Assembly: GCA_013139345.1 (NCBI GenBank)
Contig: WTAY01000007.1
Coordinates: 1-8,027 of the forward strand
DNA from: Methylophaga sp.
GTDB taxonomy: Bacteria > Pseudomonadota > Gammaproteobacteria > Nitrosococcales > Methylophagaceae
Direction of reading: 5' to 3'
DNA: 8,027 nucleotides
Part shown: positions 6,982 to 8,027 of the stretch, piece by piece
Numbering within the stretch: the first letter of the stretch is position 1
Layout of the letters: every line of letters begins with the position of its first letter
The notes under the pieces: model-generated
Told to the model about the DNA's origin: nothing
What the model saw: only the letters and a program-made list of their open reading frames with translations
The model's database searches: none
Made by a program: the position numbers and the translations under genes

Positions 6982-6983
6982 AT

Positions 6984-7229
6984 ATGGTAACAATTAGATT
7001 ATCTCGCAGCGGCGCAAAAAAGCGTCCTTATTACACTGTTGTAGTGGCAGATTCACGTAACAAACGTGATGGTCGTTGCATCGAGCGTATTGGCTTTTTT
7101 AATCCTTTAGCTCAAGGTCAAGAAGAAACGTTACGTTTAGATCTTGATCGTGTTGCATACTGGGTTGGTGAAGGTGCACAACCTTCTGAACGTGTAGCTA
7201 AGTTGATCGGCCAAGCTAAAGCAGCTTAA
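6984..7229 (+). CDS. rpsP: 30S ribosomal protein S16
   Basis: An 81-residue protein matching bacterial S16 in length (82 in E. coli) and pattern: MVTIRLSRSGAKKRPYYTVV, then VADSRNKRDGR, ERIGFFNP, and RLDLDRVAYWVGEGAQPSERV. S16 is a primary-binding protein needed for assembly of the 30S 5' domain. The frame stays open upstream to an ATG at 6933, which would add 17 residues (MCVKYVCFSIQFCTGRN), but no family member has such an extension and a ribosome site lies before the inner ATG, so 6984 is preferred. It is the first gene of the conserved rpsP-rimM-trmD order; the stop is only 7 nt before the rimM start codon. Confidence 0.97.
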   Translation: MVTIRLSRSGAKKRPYYTVVVADSRNKRDGRCIERIGFFNPLAQGQEETLRLDLDRVAYWVGEGAQPSERVAKLIGQAKAA

Positions 7230-7230
7230 A

Positions 7231-7251
7231 ACTATCTTGAATAAAGATAGT
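7231..7251 (+). promoter_or_regulatory. rimM: hairpin enclosing the rimM start codon
   Basis: ACTATCTT (7231-7238) and AAGATAGT (7244-7251) form a perfect 8-bp stem with a 5-nt loop, GAATA. The TTG start at 7237-7239 is formed by the last two stem bases and the first loop base. The hairpin begins one base after the rpsP stop codon and no T-run follows, so it fits translational control or mRNA processing better than termination. Confidence 0.6.
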
Positions 7252-7773
7252 GAAATAAGCGCTTCTGATGAGTTTGTCCTTTTAGGAAAAATCTCTGGCG
7301 TTTTTGGGGTGAAAGGATGGATGAAAATATTTTCATTCACAGAGCCCCGAAAGAATATATTGAGTTATTCACCTATTTACATGTCCAAAAAGGGCGAGTG
7401 GGTAGAGATGAAAGTGTCCGGTGGACGCGTTCAAGGTAAAGGCGTTGTTCTAGGGTTGGTTGATGTAACTGATCCTGATCAAGTCTTTCCTTTAATTGGC
7501 TCAGAGTTAGCTATTAAGAGAAGTCAGTTAAAACCAACGGCACGAGACGAATTTTATTGGTCTCAATTAATTGGCTTAACTGTAATTAACTTGAATGATG
7601 AAACACTCGGTCAAGTTGATAGCTTGCTTGAAACAGGTGCACATGATGTGTTGCTTGTTAAAGACAAAGAACGTAAAACTGAACAGTTAATTCCATTTGT
7701 AATGGAAGAAGTCGTTCAGCTAGTTGATTTGGATAAAGGTCTTATTCAAGTTGATTGGGAATTAGATTATTAG
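7237..7773 (+). CDS. rimM: 16S rRNA processing/30S maturation factor RimM
   Basis: A 178-residue protein of normal family length; RimM binds S19 and helps assemble the 30S head. The N-terminal domain opens with FVLLGKISGVFGVKGWMKIFSFTEP. The C-terminal PRC-barrel part includes DEFYWSQLIGLTVI, the signature LLETGAHDVLLVK and the ending LIPFVMEEVVQLVDL...VDW. The start is unusual: in this frame the region between the upstream stop (TGA at 7204-7206) and the conserved LGKI offers no ATG or GTG, so TTG at 7237 is the best choice. No clear ribosome site precedes it, and the codon lies in a perfect hairpin. Weak initiation fits the known low output of RimM relative to S16 in the E. coli trmD operon. 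A start codon such as ATC or ATA cannot be excluded. trmD follows after 12 nt. Confidence 0.93.
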   Translation: MNKDSEISASDEFVLLGKISGVFGVKGWMKIFSFTEPRKNILSYSPIYMSKKGEWVEMKVSGGRVQGKGVVLGLVDVTDPDQVFPLIGSELAIKRSQLKPTARDEFYWSQLIGLTVINLNDETLGQVDSLLETGAHDVLLVKDKERKTEQLIPFVMEEVVQLVDLDKGLIQVDWELDY

Positions 7774-7785
7774 GGTTAATAGGCT

Positions 7786-8027
7786 ATGCGATTAGGTGTA
7801 GTGTCTTTATTTCCTCAAATGTTTGATGCAATAACAAAGTATGGCGTAACTGGTCGTGCTGTATCGCGAGGAAAACTAGCGGTAGATTATTGGAATCCAC
7901 GTGAATTCACGCAGGATAAACATCAAACAGTAGATGATAGGCCGTATGGTGGCGGACCTGGAATGGTAATGAAAGTTGAGCCATTACAGCAAGCGATTCA
8001 AGCTGCAAAACAGCAGCTAGGTCAGCA
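7786..8027 (+). CDS. trmD: tRNA (guanine-N1)-methyltransferase TrmD, partial (N-terminal part)
   Basis: The first 80 codons run open to the window edge; the full protein is usually about 250 residues. MRLGVVSLFPQMFDAI, followed by YGVTGRAV, is the typical N-terminus. DDRPYGGGPGMVMK (residues 51-64) is the highly conserved TrmD segment of the trefoil-knot (SPOUT) fold near the S-adenosylmethionine pocket. The enzyme makes m1G37 in tRNAs that read codons starting with C or G, which prevents +1 frameshifting. The start is an ATG 12 nt after the rimM stop, with AGGG at 7772-7775 (10-nt spacing) and AGG at 7781-7783 (too close), so initiation is probably modest. rplS would be expected next, beyond the window. 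Confidence 0.97.
   Translation, partial: MRLGVVSLFPQMFDAITKYGVTGRAVSRGKLAVDYWNPREFTQDKHQTVDDRPYGGGPGMVMKVEPLQQAIQAAKQQLGQ

Noticed and set aside
6933..6983. 17-residue N-terminal extension of S16
   Set aside because: S16 proteins begin at MVTIRL, and AGG sites precede the inner ATG; the extension also overlaps the -10 candidate.
7137..7340. Minus-strand open frame across the rpsP-rimM junction
   Set aside because: It overlaps two well-supported genes and shows no recognisable features.
1..8027. CRISPR arrays, insertion sequences, attachment sites or tRNA genes
   Set aside because: No short spaced direct repeats, transposase genes, terminal inverted repeats or cloverleaf sequences were seen; the only substantial repeats are the PAS-coding units.

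Overview
The window looks like chromosomal DNA of a fairly AT-rich gammaproteobacterium. Two conserved housekeeping neighbourhoods are recognisable: a ypjD-like (CcsA family) gene divergent from ffh, and the trmD operon rpsP-rimM-trmD. By eye, the Ffh, S16 and RimM proteins resemble Pseudomonas/Oceanospirillales/Thiotrichales-type sequences more than enteric ones. The genus cannot be fixed from the sequence alone.

Layout: (1) 1-410, minus strand, the N-terminal part of a multi-membrane-span CcsA/YpjD-like protein, with a candidate promoter. (2) 598-1968, ffh, the signal recognition particle GTPase, with a candidate promoter that has a consensus -10 box. (3) 2057-6729, a tightly packed three-gene signalling operon: a soluble hybrid histidine kinase (three tandem PAS, GAF, HisKA, HATPase, a degenerate receiver and a receiver), a DivK-like single receiver, and an HD-GYP response regulator. 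Each downstream gene overlaps the one before it by 11 nt. (4) 6730-6983, an intergenic region with a Rho-independent terminator candidate, a second hairpin and a candidate rpsP promoter. (5) 6984-8027, rpsP, rimM (TTG start inside a perfect hairpin) and the N-terminal third of trmD, cut by the window edge.

Proposed working: the kinase senses an unknown cytoplasmic signal through its PAS/GAF array. It would pass phosphate to its own C-terminal receiver, to the DivK-like protein and/or to the HD-GYP protein, whose output is predicted to be hydrolysis of cyclic di-GMP. No Hpt domain is visible in the window, so the phosphate route is open. The module sits between ffh and rpsP, which lie next to each other or close together in many gammaproteobacteria, so it looks like a lineage-specific insertion into a housekeeping region.

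The points most worth a second look are the PAS triplication (protein nearly identical between repeats 1 and 2 while about half the conserved codons differ), the receiver whose phospho-Asp position holds Glu, and the rimM start codon buried in a hairpin.
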